This document shows positions 1 to 7,651 of a DNA stretch of 16,695 nucleotides, piece after piece. A program made the position numbers and the translations under genes. The notes below the pieces were generated by a model that ran no database searches, was not told the origin of the DNA, and saw nothing but the letters and a program-made list of their open reading frames with translations. Source of the DNA: Rikenellaceae bacterium (GTDB lineage: Bacteria > Bacteroidota > Bacteroidia > Bacteroidales > Rikenellaceae). Where the stretch lies: the NCBI GenBank assembly GCA_020859875.1, contig JAJBVJ010000146.1, positions 1 to 16,695 on the forward strand. The letters are read 5' to 3'. Numbering within the stretch: the stretch's first letter is position 1; each line of letters opens with the position of its first letter.

Positions 1-1
1 G

Positions 2-259
2 CGAGCGGAAGGCAAAAAGGTCTCCCTGTGTCATTTTAACTACATCAACCCGCTCCCCAAGGGAGTGGGTGAGATATTCCGGAAATTCGAGAAGATAGTG
101 GTATGCGAACTAAACGACGGGCAGCTGGCAAATTACCTGAGAATGAATTTCCAGCAATATACCTTCCGCCAATACAACAAGATACAGGGATTGCCCTTTA
201 CGGTTACGGAATTAAAAAATCATTTCGATTCTATCTTGGAGGAAAAGTGTCATGCCTAA
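2..259 (+). CDS. korA: 2-oxoglutarate:ferredoxin oxidoreductase, alpha subunit (C-terminal part)
   Basis: This is the last 85 residues of a protein that begins outside the window; the frame is open from base 2 to the TAA at 257-259. The residues include FNYINPLP, KIVVCELNDGQL and LRMNF, which resemble the C-terminal region of the alpha subunit of 2-oxoacid:ferredoxin oxidoreductases. In the family this subunit pairs with the TPP-binding beta subunit to oxidise 2-oxoglutarate to succinyl-CoA while reducing ferredoxin in the cytoplasm of anaerobes. The stop overlaps the start of the next gene by 8 bases, so the two are translationally coupled, and the partner beta subunit supports the call. Substrate (2-oxoglutarate rather than pyruvate or another 2-oxoacid) is inferred from the beta subunit. 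The GTG at 65 is internal, not the start. Confidence 0.85.
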   Translation, partial: RAEGKKVSLCHFNYINPLPKGVGEIFRKFEKIVVCELNDGQLANYLRMNFQQYTFRQYNKIQGLPFTVTELKNHFDSILEEKCHA

Positions 260-1289
260 CAGCGAACAATACCAGTATAGCCCGCAGGACTTTAGAAGCG
301 ACCAGGAGATAAAATGGTGCCCGGGGTGCGGAAACTATGCCATCCTGAATTCCGTCATCCGGGCTATGCCGGAGGTGGCGGCCGCACTCAAATACAAACA
401 CCACCGCTTCACCTTCATATCGGGGATCGGATGCTCCTCCCGCTTTCCGTACTACATAAACAGTTACGGGTTCCACGGCATCCACGGCCGCGCGGCAGCC
501 ATAGCCACGGGTGTAAAGGTGGCCAATCCGAAACTCACCGTATGGGTGACCAGCGGCGACGGCGACTCCCTGGCCATCGGCGGAAACCACTTTATCCATG
601 CCGTAAGGCGTAACATAGATATAAATATCCTGCTGTTCAACAACGAGATATACGGCCTTACAAAAGGGCAGTATTCACCGACTTCCGAGCTGGGTAAGAT
701 CACCAAGACCTCCCCGTTCGGCACGGTGGAACACCCTTTCAATCCCGGGGAGGTCGTGCTGGGAGCCCGCGGTACTTTTTTTGCCCGCTCTATCGACGCC
801 GAGGTGAACCTGACGAAAGAGGTATGCGTAGAGGCGGCCAAACACGACGGGACGGCCGTTGTGGAGATATTGCAGAACTGCGTGATATTCAACGACAAGA
901 CCTTTGCAGGTTTTGCCGGCGACAAGGAGACGCGCGAGGAAAATACCATCGTGCTGCGACACGGCCAGCGGATGATTTTCGGGAAGAACCGCGACAAGGG
1001 GCTGGTGCAGATCGGAATGAAACTCATGGTGGTCAAAATAGGCGAAGGAGGGGTTACGGAAGAGGATATACTCATCCATAACGCCCATGAGCCGAACCCC
1101 GGGGTTCACATGATGCTCGTAAATATGGACTTCCCAAAATATCCCGTCGCACTGGGGGTGATCCGGAATGTTGCGGATTCCACCTACGACGACAATGTCT
1201 GCAAACAGGTCGAAACCGTAAAAAAAAGGCGCCGGATAAATTGCATGGACGATCTGTTGCACAGCGGAAATACTTGGGAGATAGAATAA
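252..1289 (+). CDS. korB: 2-oxoglutarate:ferredoxin oxidoreductase, beta subunit
   Basis: A 345-residue TPP-binding subunit. It carries WCPGCGNY near residues 22-29 (C23 and C26, likely iron-sulfur ligands), another Cys in GIGCSSR (C61), and the TPP/Mg2+ motif GDGDSLAIGGNH at about 102-113 followed by LLFNNEIYGLTKGQ (N130/N131), all typical of the KorB/PorB family. With the alpha subunit it converts 2-oxoglutarate and CoA to succinyl-CoA, CO2 and reduced ferredoxin, a cytoplasmic step of the anaerobic or reductive branch of central metabolism. Length is normal for the two-subunit enzymes. The ATG at 252 overlaps the end of korA by 8 bases (ATG before TAA). No strong terminator follows; an AT-rich palindrome and a short T run lie just downstream. 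Confusion with a pyruvate- or branched-chain-specific relative is possible but less likely. Confidence 0.92.
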   Translation: MPNSEQYQYSPQDFRSDQEIKWCPGCGNYAILNSVIRAMPEVAAALKYKHHRFTFISGIGCSSRFPYYINSYGFHGIHGRAAAIATGVKVANPKLTVWVTSGDGDSLAIGGNHFIHAVRRNIDINILLFNNEIYGLTKGQYSPTSELGKITKTSPFGTVEHPFNPGEVVLGARGTFFARSIDAEVNLTKEVCVEAAKHDGTAVVEILQNCVIFNDKTFAGFAGDKETREENTIVLRHGQRMIFGKNRDKGLVQIGMKLMVVKIGEGGVTEEDILIHNAHEPNPGVHMMLVNMDFPKYPVALGVIRNVADSTYDDNVCKQVETVKKRRRINCMDDLLHSGNTWEIE

Positions 1290-1301
1290 TATCCACTCTT
1301 G

Positions 1302-1315
1302 GAATTTATAAATTC
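1302..1315. repeat. 14-bp perfect palindrome upstream of the efflux operon
   Basis: GAATTTATAAATTC reads the same on both strands. It lies 12 bases after korB and about 43 bases before the -7 element of the efflux operon, so it could be an operator half-site pair or, with the following ATATTTTT, a weak AU-rich terminator for korB. The sequence alone does not decide. Confidence 0.4.
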
Positions 1316-1357
1316 ATATTTTTCCCGCCGGCCGGCATAAAAGCGGCCGAATAGTCA

Positions 1358-1365
1358 TATATTTG
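1358..1365 (+). promoter_or_regulatory. Bacteroidetes-type -7 element before the efflux operon
   Basis: TATATTTG matches the Bacteroidetes primary sigma factor -7 consensus TAnnTTTG exactly. No good -33 TTTG is visible 19-21 bases upstream; that region is GC-rich (CCGGCCGGC). Transcription would begin around 1370, only a few bases before the ATG at 1375, so the leader would be very short. Confidence 0.45.
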
Positions 1366-1374
1366 TGTCGGCTC

Positions 1375-1923
1375 ATGGGGAAGTTGCAGAAAAATATCCT
1401 GCTCAGGTTTTTTATGGCGGTTTGCGCTCTGGCGCAGCTCGCTGCGACAATGCCGCACCACCACCATGATGCCTTCGGGACACCTTGCATAAATCTGTTC
1501 CACGGTTTTGAAATTCACAGCCCCGGCGATTTTTCCCATCACCCGGAGTTGTGCTGTGATACCGGTGAGACCGGGCAATCCGCCCCGTATGACCGGGATG
1601 GATGCGGGGATGCATGCCGTGCGGAATGCACAGGCCATCTGTGTCTTCATAACACCGCGGGCCACGGTGACGGCGATTGCACGGTGGTGAACATCGACCT
1701 CGATTCGCCGGTAAGGGAGGAAATATCCTTCGGGGTTTCGAGTCTTCAAATACTTCTTTGGACAACATCCACGGCCGATATGCCGCTCGCCGGAAACGGG
1801 AACTCCGCCGACGGCCACCGCCGGGCGGTGGAATACGGCACCGCATACGGTGGAACCCTCTCTTTATACCGCTCATACATCGCCAGGGCGACCCCGCCCC
1901 GCGCACCCTCATTTTTGGCCTGA
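1375..1923 (+). CDS. His/Cys-rich small exported protein, first gene of metal-efflux operon
   Basis: A protein of about 182 residues with a basic N-terminus (MGKLQKNILLRF), a hydrophobic segment (FMAVCALAQLAA) and then MPHHHHD, so it is probably exported, the His cluster falling at or just after the cleavage site. The mature part holds further His residues and about eight Cys, including CC, GCGDACRAEC and HLCLH, which suggests metal binding or a disulfide-rich fold. The C-terminus ends ATPPRAPSFLA. It resembles the small proteins (DUF6769-like) found before RND metal-efflux genes in Bacteroidetes; that assignment is from memory. It ends 68 bases before the adaptor gene, on the same strand. 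An in-frame TTG at 1363 lies within the -7 element and is unlikely as a start; ATG 1414 would remove the basic N-region. Role as a periplasmic metal buffer or sensor is inference. Confidence 0.65.
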   Translation: MGKLQKNILLRFFMAVCALAQLAATMPHHHHDAFGTPCINLFHGFEIHSPGDFSHHPELCCDTGETGQSAPYDRDGCGDACRAECTGHLCLHNTAGHGDGDCTVVNIDLDSPVREEISFGVSSLQILLWTTSTADMPLAGNGNSADGHRRAVEYGTAYGGTLSLYRSYIARATPPRAPSFLA

Positions 1924-1957
1924 TCCGGCAGGTTTGCCGGATGCCGCTTCGTGCGGC
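1923..1957 (+). repeat. Tandem intercistronic hairpins in the efflux operon
   Basis: Two stem-loops lie back to back directly after the stop of the His-rich gene. The first is ATCCGGCA (1923-1930), loop GGTT, TGCCGGAT (1935-1942). The second is GCCGC (1943-1947), loop TTCGT, GCGGC (1953-1957). Neither is followed by a T run, so they do not look like an intrinsic terminator; RNA processing or stability control is an inference. Confidence 0.55.
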
Positions 1958-1991
1958 TGAAATGTATGTTCCAGGATCCAAAAATCCCATT

Positions 1992-3266
1992 ATGAAAAAT
2001 ATCTTATTTCTTGCCGCGGCAGTCATGCTGACCGCATGCGGTGGGAGTAGTAAAAACAGTTCGGGCGGCCATGCGGCCCGCCATGACCAGAGCGAGGCCT
2101 GTGGTGACAACCACCACGGAGAAGATCATGAACCTCAAGCCGATTGCAACGACCACGACCATAGCCACGACCACGATCATGGCCATTCCCACGGCGGACA
2201 TGCCGGCCACAGCCATGGATATTCCGGGGAAATACCCGGCGGAGCGCAGGAGATAGTCTTTACCAGAGAGCAGGCGGAGCTGGCCGGCCTCCGGTATGAA
2301 AAGGTGCAGAGGGGGCCGTTCCGCCAGGTGATCGAAACCTATGGAGAGATTTCCCCTGCACCGGGTGACCGGGTGAGCGTCGTGGCTCCTTCCGAAGGGG
2401 TGGTCTCATTTTCGGGGAGTGCGCTCGCCGAAGGGGCGAAAGTCGGCGCGGGCGTGCTCCTTTTCACGGTCTCATCTTCCCGGATCTCCGGAGGCGACCT
2501 GTTTGCGGTGAACCGTGCCAGTATGGATAAGGCCCGGGCCGACTATGAACGGGCAAAGAGGCTCCGGGAGGATAATATCGTATCCGAGGCAGAACTCGAT
2601 GCCCTGTCCGCCGAGTATGAGAGTGCCCGCATCCGGTACGAATCGCTTACCGAAGCGGGAACCGGCCGCGGAGCCGCAGTCACCTCTCCCGTCTCGGGAT
2701 ATATTTACGGCATCCGCGTCGATGAGGGGCAGTATGTACAGACCGGGGAAATACTGGCTACGATCGGGCGTAGCCGCACCATGGAACTGCGGGCGGAGGT
2801 GCCCCAACGCTATTATTCGAAAGTGGCTGCGGTGACGGACGCGAATTTTACCGTACCCTCTTCCGATTCCGTTTTCAATATTTCCGGATTGGGGGGAAGC
2901 CTTATTTCCGTCGGGAGTGCAGTAGGGGCCTCCCGGCCCACTATCCCCGTAGTCTTCCGCTTTCCCTACGATCCGGCAATCCTGACCGGTGCCTTTGCCG
3001 AAGTAAGGTTGTTGGGGGCTCTTCGGAACGATGTTCTTACCCTGCCATTGTCCGCAGTGACCGAACAGCAGGGGCTCTACTATGTCTATATCCGCACCGG
3101 AGAGGATACTTACCGACGATGCGAAGTGACAATTGGCGGCAGCGACGGGCGCAGGGTCGAAGTACTCTCGGGGCTGGCTCCGGGTGACCAGGTGGTCGTT
3201 CGGGGAGCCGTTAACGTAAGGATGGCCTCCGCATCGGGCTCGATTCCACACAGCCACGAACATTAA
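1992..3266 (+). CDS. RND heavy-metal efflux adaptor, His-rich lipoprotein (CusB/CzcB family)
   Basis: A 424-residue periplasmic adaptor (membrane fusion protein) that would link the inner-membrane pump to the outer-membrane channel. The start MKNILFLAAAVMLTACGG gives a lipoprotein signal with lipobox LTAC and Cys16. Residues 27-75 form a linker with 15 His plus Cys37 and Cys52 (for example DHDHSHDHDHGHSHGGH), a likely metal-binding segment. After it come a barrel/lipoyl-like region (APSEGVVSF, VGAGVLLF), a coiled-coil hairpin near residues 175-220 (ASMDKARADYERAKRL, VSEAELDAL), the second lipoyl half (VTSPVSGYIYGIRVDEGQYV) and beta domains ending GLAPGDQVVVRGAVNVR. The extreme C-terminus HSHEH is again His-rich. 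The frame is open further upstream, but the signal peptide fixes the start at 1992. It is followed 14 bases later by the pump gene. Confidence 0.9.
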   Translation: MKNILFLAAAVMLTACGGSSKNSSGGHAARHDQSEACGDNHHGEDHEPQADCNDHDHSHDHDHGHSHGGHAGHSHGYSGEIPGGAQEIVFTREQAELAGLRYEKVQRGPFRQVIETYGEISPAPGDRVSVVAPSEGVVSFSGSALAEGAKVGAGVLLFTVSSSRISGGDLFAVNRASMDKARADYERAKRLREDNIVSEAELDALSAEYESARIRYESLTEAGTGRGAAVTSPVSGYIYGIRVDEGQYVQTGEILATIGRSRTMELRAEVPQRYYSKVAAVTDANFTVPSSDSVFNISGLGGSLISVGSAVGASRPTIPVVFRFPYDPAILTGAFAEVRLLGALRNDVLTLPLSAVTEQQGLYYVYIRTGEDTYRRCEVTIGGSDGRRVEVLSGLAPGDQVVVRGAVNVRMASASGSIPHSHEH

Positions 3267-3280
3267 CGAAAGGCGAGGTT
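3267..3280 (+). promoter_or_regulatory. Shine-Dalgarno-like site of the pump gene
   Basis: The 14-base gap CGAAAGGCGAGGTT carries AAGGCGAGG just before the ATG. A purine-rich GG-containing site is notable because Bacteroidetes genes often lack one; it supports the start at 3281. Confidence 0.4.
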
Positions 3281-6200
3281 ATGCTTAACAGGATCATCGA
3301 TTTTTCCCTGCGCAACCGCCTGCCAGTACTCCTTGCCGCGGGGCTGATCTGCGCGGCAGGCATCTATACGGCGCTTAAAATGGAGGTGGATGTCTTTCCC
3401 GACCTGAATGCCCCGACTGTGACCGTTATGACCGAAGCTCCGGGCATGGCACCCGAGGAGGTCGAAAAACTCGTCACCTTCCAGATCGAAACGGCTTTGA
3501 ACGGTGCGGAGAATGTCCGCCGTGTACGCTCGTCGACAACGACCGGCTTTTCGGTAGTTTGGGTCGAGTTCGACTGGGGCACCGATATTTACCGGGCGCG
3601 GCAGATCGTTTCGGAAAAACTTTCCGTCGTGTCCGAGTCTCTCCCCCCGGGTGCCGGACAGCCTGTGATGGGGCCTCAATCCTCCATCCTGGGAGAAGTT
3701 CTCATCATCGGATTGACCCCGGAAAAGACTACCCTGCAGGAGCTCCGTACCATAGCCGACCGTACGATCCGTCCCCGACTGCTTGCCACCGGTGGGGTGG
3801 CCCAGGTCTCGGTGATGGGCGGCGAGGTCAAAGAGTTCCAGATAGTGTTATCGCCCGGGCTTATGAACCATTACTCCGTCTCACTGGACGAAGTTATGGA
3901 AGCGGCCGGGGAAATGGGGCGCAGCAGTGCGGGCGGTATAATTTACCAGTGGGACAACGAATATATAGTCCGGGGGATCACGGCCACTACCGATACGATC
4001 CGGCTGGCGGAAAGCCTGGTCAAAATGTCCGAAGAGGGTTATCCCATCACTTTCGGAGATATAGCCCGGGTAGGGATAGGGAATAAATCCCCCAGGCTCG
4101 GTACGGCCTCGGTGGAGGGTACACCGTCGGTTCTGCTTACCGTGACGAAACAACCGGGGATCAATACGCTCGAACTTACCCGGAAGCTCGAGGCGACCAT
4201 AGCCGAGATCGGCGGGACACTGCCCTGTGATATCAGGGTCAGCACCGAGATATTCCGTCAGTCGGAGTTTATAGAATCGTCCATCGGCAATATCCGCAGG
4301 GCTATTCTGGAGGGTTCGATATTCGTAATTTTGATACTGCTGCTATTTCTGATGAACGGGAGGGTTACGGTCATATCACTCATAGCCTTGCCGCTGTCAC
4401 TGCTAATTACCATAATCGTGCTGAGGCTTTTCGGTATAACGATCAACACGATGAGCCTCGGAGGGATGGCCATTGCTATCGGCTCGCTGGTGGACGATGC
4501 GATAATAGATGTCGAAAACGTATTCAAAAGACTTCGGGAAAATCATGCACGCCCCCCCGCCGACCGAACCCCGGCGCTGAGAGTGGTATATGAAGCCTCG
4601 GCGGAGATCCGCACCTCCATAGTGAATGCCACCATCATCACCATTGTCGCTTTCCTGCCGCTGTTTTTCCTGGGCGGAATGGAAGGCAGAATGCTCCGTC
4701 CGCTGGGTGTTTCCTTTATCGTGGCACTGCTGGCATCGCTCCTTGTCGCAATGACGGTAACTCCTGTGATGTGCAGTTATATGCTTGCCGGGAAAAAAGC
4801 GATACGCAAAAATACGAAGGAACCGCCGGTTTCCGCCTTTCTGAAATACCTATACGGACGCGCCCTGCAATGGACGCTCCGGTTCAAAGGGTGGGTGATC
4901 GTTGCAATGGCGCTTGTATTGGCGGGGTCGGTTTTCATTTTCACCACACTCGGGAGCAGCTTCCTGCCCCCCTTCAACGAGGGTTCACTTACGATAAACG
5001 TTTCGACCCTTCCCGGAGTTTCGCTCGATGCGTCGGACGAGATGGGCCGGACGGTGGAGCGGATCCTGCTCGAAATACCCGAGATCAGGACCGTAGCCCG
5101 AAAGACCGGCCGGGCGGAGCTCGACGAGCATGCACTCGGGGTGAACGCTTCGGAGATCGAGGCGCCCTTCGAACTTATCGACCGCCCGCGAAGCGAATTT
5201 ATGGCCGATGTCCGCCAACGGCTCGAACATCTGGCGGGAGTGAGTATAGAGATCGGACAGCCGATCTCCCACCGTATTGACGCCATGCTCTCGGGAACAA
5301 AGGCCAATATCGCCGTAAAACTCTTCGGGGACGATCTCAATACGTTATATTCTACGGCAGGTAGTATCCGCTCCGCGATCGAAGGGATCGATGCCCTTGC
5401 CGACCTGAATGTCGAACAGCAGATCGAAAGGGCCCAGCTGCAGATAATACCCAAAAGGGAGATGCTCGCCCGCTACGGTATAACCGTCCCCCGATTCTCC
5501 GCCTTTATCGACGCCGCCATTTCCGGTGCGGTAGTCTCGCAGGTCTACGACGGGGTGGGTTATTACGATCTTACCGTCAAAATGGATCAGCAGAGGTATA
5601 AAACCATCGAAGGATTGCACGATGTGCCGGTAGACGGTGCCGACGGTGTGAAGGTTCCTTTGGGCTACGTTGCCGATATAGTTTCCACGGCAGGGCCGAA
5701 TACGATCAACCGCGAAAATGTGAAACGCAAGGTAGTGGTATCGGCAAATATGACCGGAGGCGATCTCGGGGGTGCCGTGGCTGAGATTAAAAGGCGGATC
5801 TCGGACGAGGTTGTGCTTCCCGAAGGATATTGGGTGGAGTACGGGGGCCAGTTCGAAAGCCGGCAGGCGGCCTCGCGCATCCTCACATGGGCTTCCGTGG
5901 GAGCCCTTCTGCTCATCTTCCTGCTGCTTTTGCGGGAGTTCAGGAAGGTTTCCCTGGCGGCGATGGTAATGATCGACCTCCCGCTCGCCCTGGTGGGCGG
6001 GGTAGCCGCGGTTTGGATCACCTCGGGGGTGGTCAGCATCCCGGCCATAATCGGTTTCATATCGCTGCTGGGGATTGCCGTTCGCAACGGCATACTCCTT
6101 GTCTCGCGCTATGGGCAGCTCCGCGCGCAGGGGTTGTCGGTTTATAAAGCGGTAATTCAGGGCTCGTGCGACAGGCTAAATCCGATCCTTATGACCTCGC

Positions 6201-6388
6201 TTACTTCCGCACTTGCGCTTATCCCCCTCGCACTGGGAAGCGATGTTCCGGGTAACGAGATCCAGAGCCCCATGGCACAGGTGATCCTGGGCGGACTGGT
6301 AAGTTCCACCGTCTTGAACGGCTTTGTAGTTCCCGCGGTATATCTGACCGTATATGGAAAAAACGAAAGAGATGAAAAAAACAGGTAA
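3281..6388 (+). CDS. Heavy-metal RND efflux pump, inner-membrane permease (CzcA/CusA family)
   Basis: A 1035-residue proton-driven pump that would export metal ions from the periplasm or cytoplasm through a trimeric complex. It has the RND layout: TM1 at about 13-32, a large periplasmic domain, TM2-6 between about 341 and 500, TM7 near 538-556, a second periplasmic domain, and TM8-12 from about 868. TM4 carries GSLVDDAIIDVEN (401-413) with D405 and D406, the proton-relay region of heavy-metal RND pumps. By my alignment from memory, the three CusA methionines (573, 623, 672) are Asn573, Ala623 and a non-Met in RIDAMLSG, although Met669 is nearby. That argues against a classic Cu(I)/Ag(I) pump and for a Zn/Co/Ni/Cd type. 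Length is full. The end overlaps the next gene by 17 bases, a sign of coupled translation. Confidence 0.95.
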   Translation: MLNRIIDFSLRNRLPVLLAAGLICAAGIYTALKMEVDVFPDLNAPTVTVMTEAPGMAPEEVEKLVTFQIETALNGAENVRRVRSSTTTGFSVVWVEFDWGTDIYRARQIVSEKLSVVSESLPPGAGQPVMGPQSSILGEVLIIGLTPEKTTLQELRTIADRTIRPRLLATGGVAQVSVMGGEVKEFQIVLSPGLMNHYSVSLDEVMEAAGEMGRSSAGGIIYQWDNEYIVRGITATTDTIRLAESLVKMSEEGYPITFGDIARVGIGNKSPRLGTASVEGTPSVLLTVTKQPGINTLELTRKLEATIAEIGGTLPCDIRVSTEIFRQSEFIESSIGNIRRAILEGSIFVILILLLFLMNGRVTVISLIALPLSLLITIIVLRLFGITINTMSLGGMAIAIGSLVDDAIIDVENVFKRLRENHARPPADRTPALRVVYEASAEIRTSIVNATIITIVAFLPLFFLGGMEGRMLRPLGVSFIVALLASLLVAMTVTPVMCSYMLAGKKAIRKNTKEPPVSAFLKYLYGRALQWTLRFKGWVIVAMALVLAGSVFIFTTLGSSFLPPFNEGSLTINVSTLPGVSLDASDEMGRTVERILLEIPEIRTVARKTGRAELDEHALGVNASEIEAPFELIDRPRSEFMADVRQRLEHLAGVSIEIGQPISHRIDAMLSGTKANIAVKLFGDDLNTLYSTAGSIRSAIEGIDALADLNVEQQIERAQLQIIPKREMLARYGITVPRFSAFIDAAISGAVVSQVYDGVGYYDLTVKMDQQRYKTIEGLHDVPVDGADGVKVPLGYVADIVSTAGPNTINRENVKRKVVVSANMTGGDLGGAVAEIKRRISDEVVLPEGYWVEYGGQFESRQAASRILTWASVGALLLIFLLLLREFRKVSLAAMVMIDLPLALVGGVAAVWITSGVVSIPAIIGFISLLGIAVRNGILLVSRYGQLRAQGLSVYKAVIQGSCDRLNPILMTSLTSALALIPLALGSDVPGNEIQSPMAQVILGGLVSSTVLNGFVVPAVYLTVYGKNERDEKNR

Positions 6389-7580
6389 ACTTTTTTTGGC
6401 CCTTGCGGCATTGTTGCTTGCAGGAGGTTTCTGCCGCGGGCAATCGGTATCCCGGGATCGGCAGGAGGCATATAGAATCTTGATGGAGATCGAGCGGAAT
6501 AATCCAGAGCTGGAAGCCCGTCGAAAACTGCACGATGCCCTCACGACCGGGGTACGAATGGAAAATAATCCGGACGATCCCGAGGTGGAATATGTGCGCC
6601 AGTGGGGCAGACCGTCCGCCGCCGGGCCGGCGAGCGAACTTACCGTAACCCAGTCTTTTGATTTCCCCACGGTATATGCCCGCCGGGCTAAACTGGCACA
6701 AAAACGCATCGAGGTGTACGGCCATGAATATGAGCTCTACCGCCAACAGGTTCTTTTCGATGCGCATAAGCTGTATATCCGGATTCTGGCCCTCCGACAG
6801 AAACAGGAGCTACTCGACCGCGCCGCCACCGACGCCCTCAGGGTATCGGAACTGCTGTCGATCAAGGCCGAAGCGGGCGGCGCCAATGCGCTCGAGGAGA
6901 ATAAAGCGCGTTTCGAGTACATTTCGGCCGCCAATGCGGCCAAATTCAATGAAATAGAGTTGGCCGATGCGGTAAACCGCCTGGTCTCGCTGAACGGAGG
7001 CGTTCCGGTAATATTGGAGGAACATTCCCTGGAGAGTCCCACCTTTATCCGCACTTACAATGAAATGGCCGGCATTTACGAAAGCCTCTCCCCGGAAATC
7101 CTCATGGCCGTAAGTGCCCGGGAAGCTGCCGGCGAGGAGATACGGCTCAGTAAAAGCAAAGGACTCCCGAGGTTCGAGCTGGGCTATAAGCGGGATACCG
7201 GGCCGGGCGATAAGCTCAACGGGGTAGTGGCCGGGGTAACCGTCCCGATCTTTTCCAACCGGAACAATGTACGGCGGGCGAAAGCCGAAGCGGCTTTCGC
7301 GGATGCGGAGCTAAGACGTATACTCAGCGATGCGAAGACATACCTTATGGGTTTGTACGCCCGGGCCGAACTTCTCGCTGCATCGAGCGAGCAATACCGC
7401 ACGATGCTGGATCATACCGATTCCATAAGCCTTCTGAAAAGGGCGCTCGACCAGGGACATATATCGGTCATCGATTACTATTCACAGCTCCAGCCGGTAT
7501 ATGAGAGCAGTCTTACCATGATCGACGTTATGGAAGAGTACCACCTTACCTGTGCAACGATAAATGCGGTGTTTCTCTGA
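6372..7580 (+). CDS. TolC-family outer-membrane channel of the metal efflux system
   Basis: A 402-residue exported protein starting MKKTGKLFLALAALLLAGGF, a clear signal peptide. The rest is rich in long amphipathic helices with Ala/Glu/Leu repeats (for example LYIRILALRQKQELL and NALEENKARFEYISAANAAK), as in the outer efflux protein (OEP) family. Segments such as LTVTQSFDFP and VVAGVTVPIFSNRNN look like the strands of the outer-membrane barrel in each OEP half. It would complete the tripartite complex with the adaptor and pump. I chose ATG 6372, which has GAAAGAG just before it and a compact signal; an in-frame ATG at 6354 would add six residues and has no visible ribosome site. It is slightly short for the family. 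Gene name not assigned (CusC/CzcC type). Confidence 0.88.
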   Translation: MKKTGKLFLALAALLLAGGFCRGQSVSRDRQEAYRILMEIERNNPELEARRKLHDALTTGVRMENNPDDPEVEYVRQWGRPSAAGPASELTVTQSFDFPTVYARRAKLAQKRIEVYGHEYELYRQQVLFDAHKLYIRILALRQKQELLDRAATDALRVSELLSIKAEAGGANALEENKARFEYISAANAAKFNEIELADAVNRLVSLNGGVPVILEEHSLESPTFIRTYNEMAGIYESLSPEILMAVSAREAAGEEIRLSKSKGLPRFELGYKRDTGPGDKLNGVVAGVTVPIFSNRNNVRRAKAEAAFADAELRRILSDAKTYLMGLYARAELLAASSEQYRTMLDHTDSISLLKRALDQGHISVIDYYSQLQPVYESSLTMIDVMEEYHLTCATINAVFL

Positions 7581-7595
7581 ACGCAGTATTGCCGT

Positions 7596-7627
7596 TTTAC
7601 CCATTTAAAATTAAAAACCTACCTTTG
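7596..7627 (+). promoter_or_regulatory. fabI promoter
   Basis: TACCTTTG (7620-7627) fits the Bacteroidetes -7 consensus TAnnTTTG. Twenty bases upstream, TTTA (7596-7599) sits where the -33 TTTG is expected. Transcription would begin near 7633, leaving a leader of about 20 bases before the ATG at 7652. This separates fabI from the efflux operon. Confidence 0.65.
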
Positions 7628-7651
7628 CAGCGTCAATAAAAGAACACATAT

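Noticed and set aside
464..1262. Two long - strand frames inside korB
   Set aside because: Antisense shadows of a confidently identified gene.
1677..1991. N-terminal extension of the RND adaptor over the preceding gene
   Set aside because: It is Arg/Pro-rich, overlaps the His-rich gene in another frame, and would bury the lipoprotein signal starting at 1992.
2104..2220. CAC/CAT-rich tract as a DNA repeat or CRISPR-like array
   Set aside because: It encodes the His-rich linker of the adaptor; there are no regular repeats and spacers.
4777..5454. A 225-codon - strand frame inside the pump gene
   Set aside because: Ser/Arg/Ile-rich antisense of a GC-rich gene; no motif or start signal.
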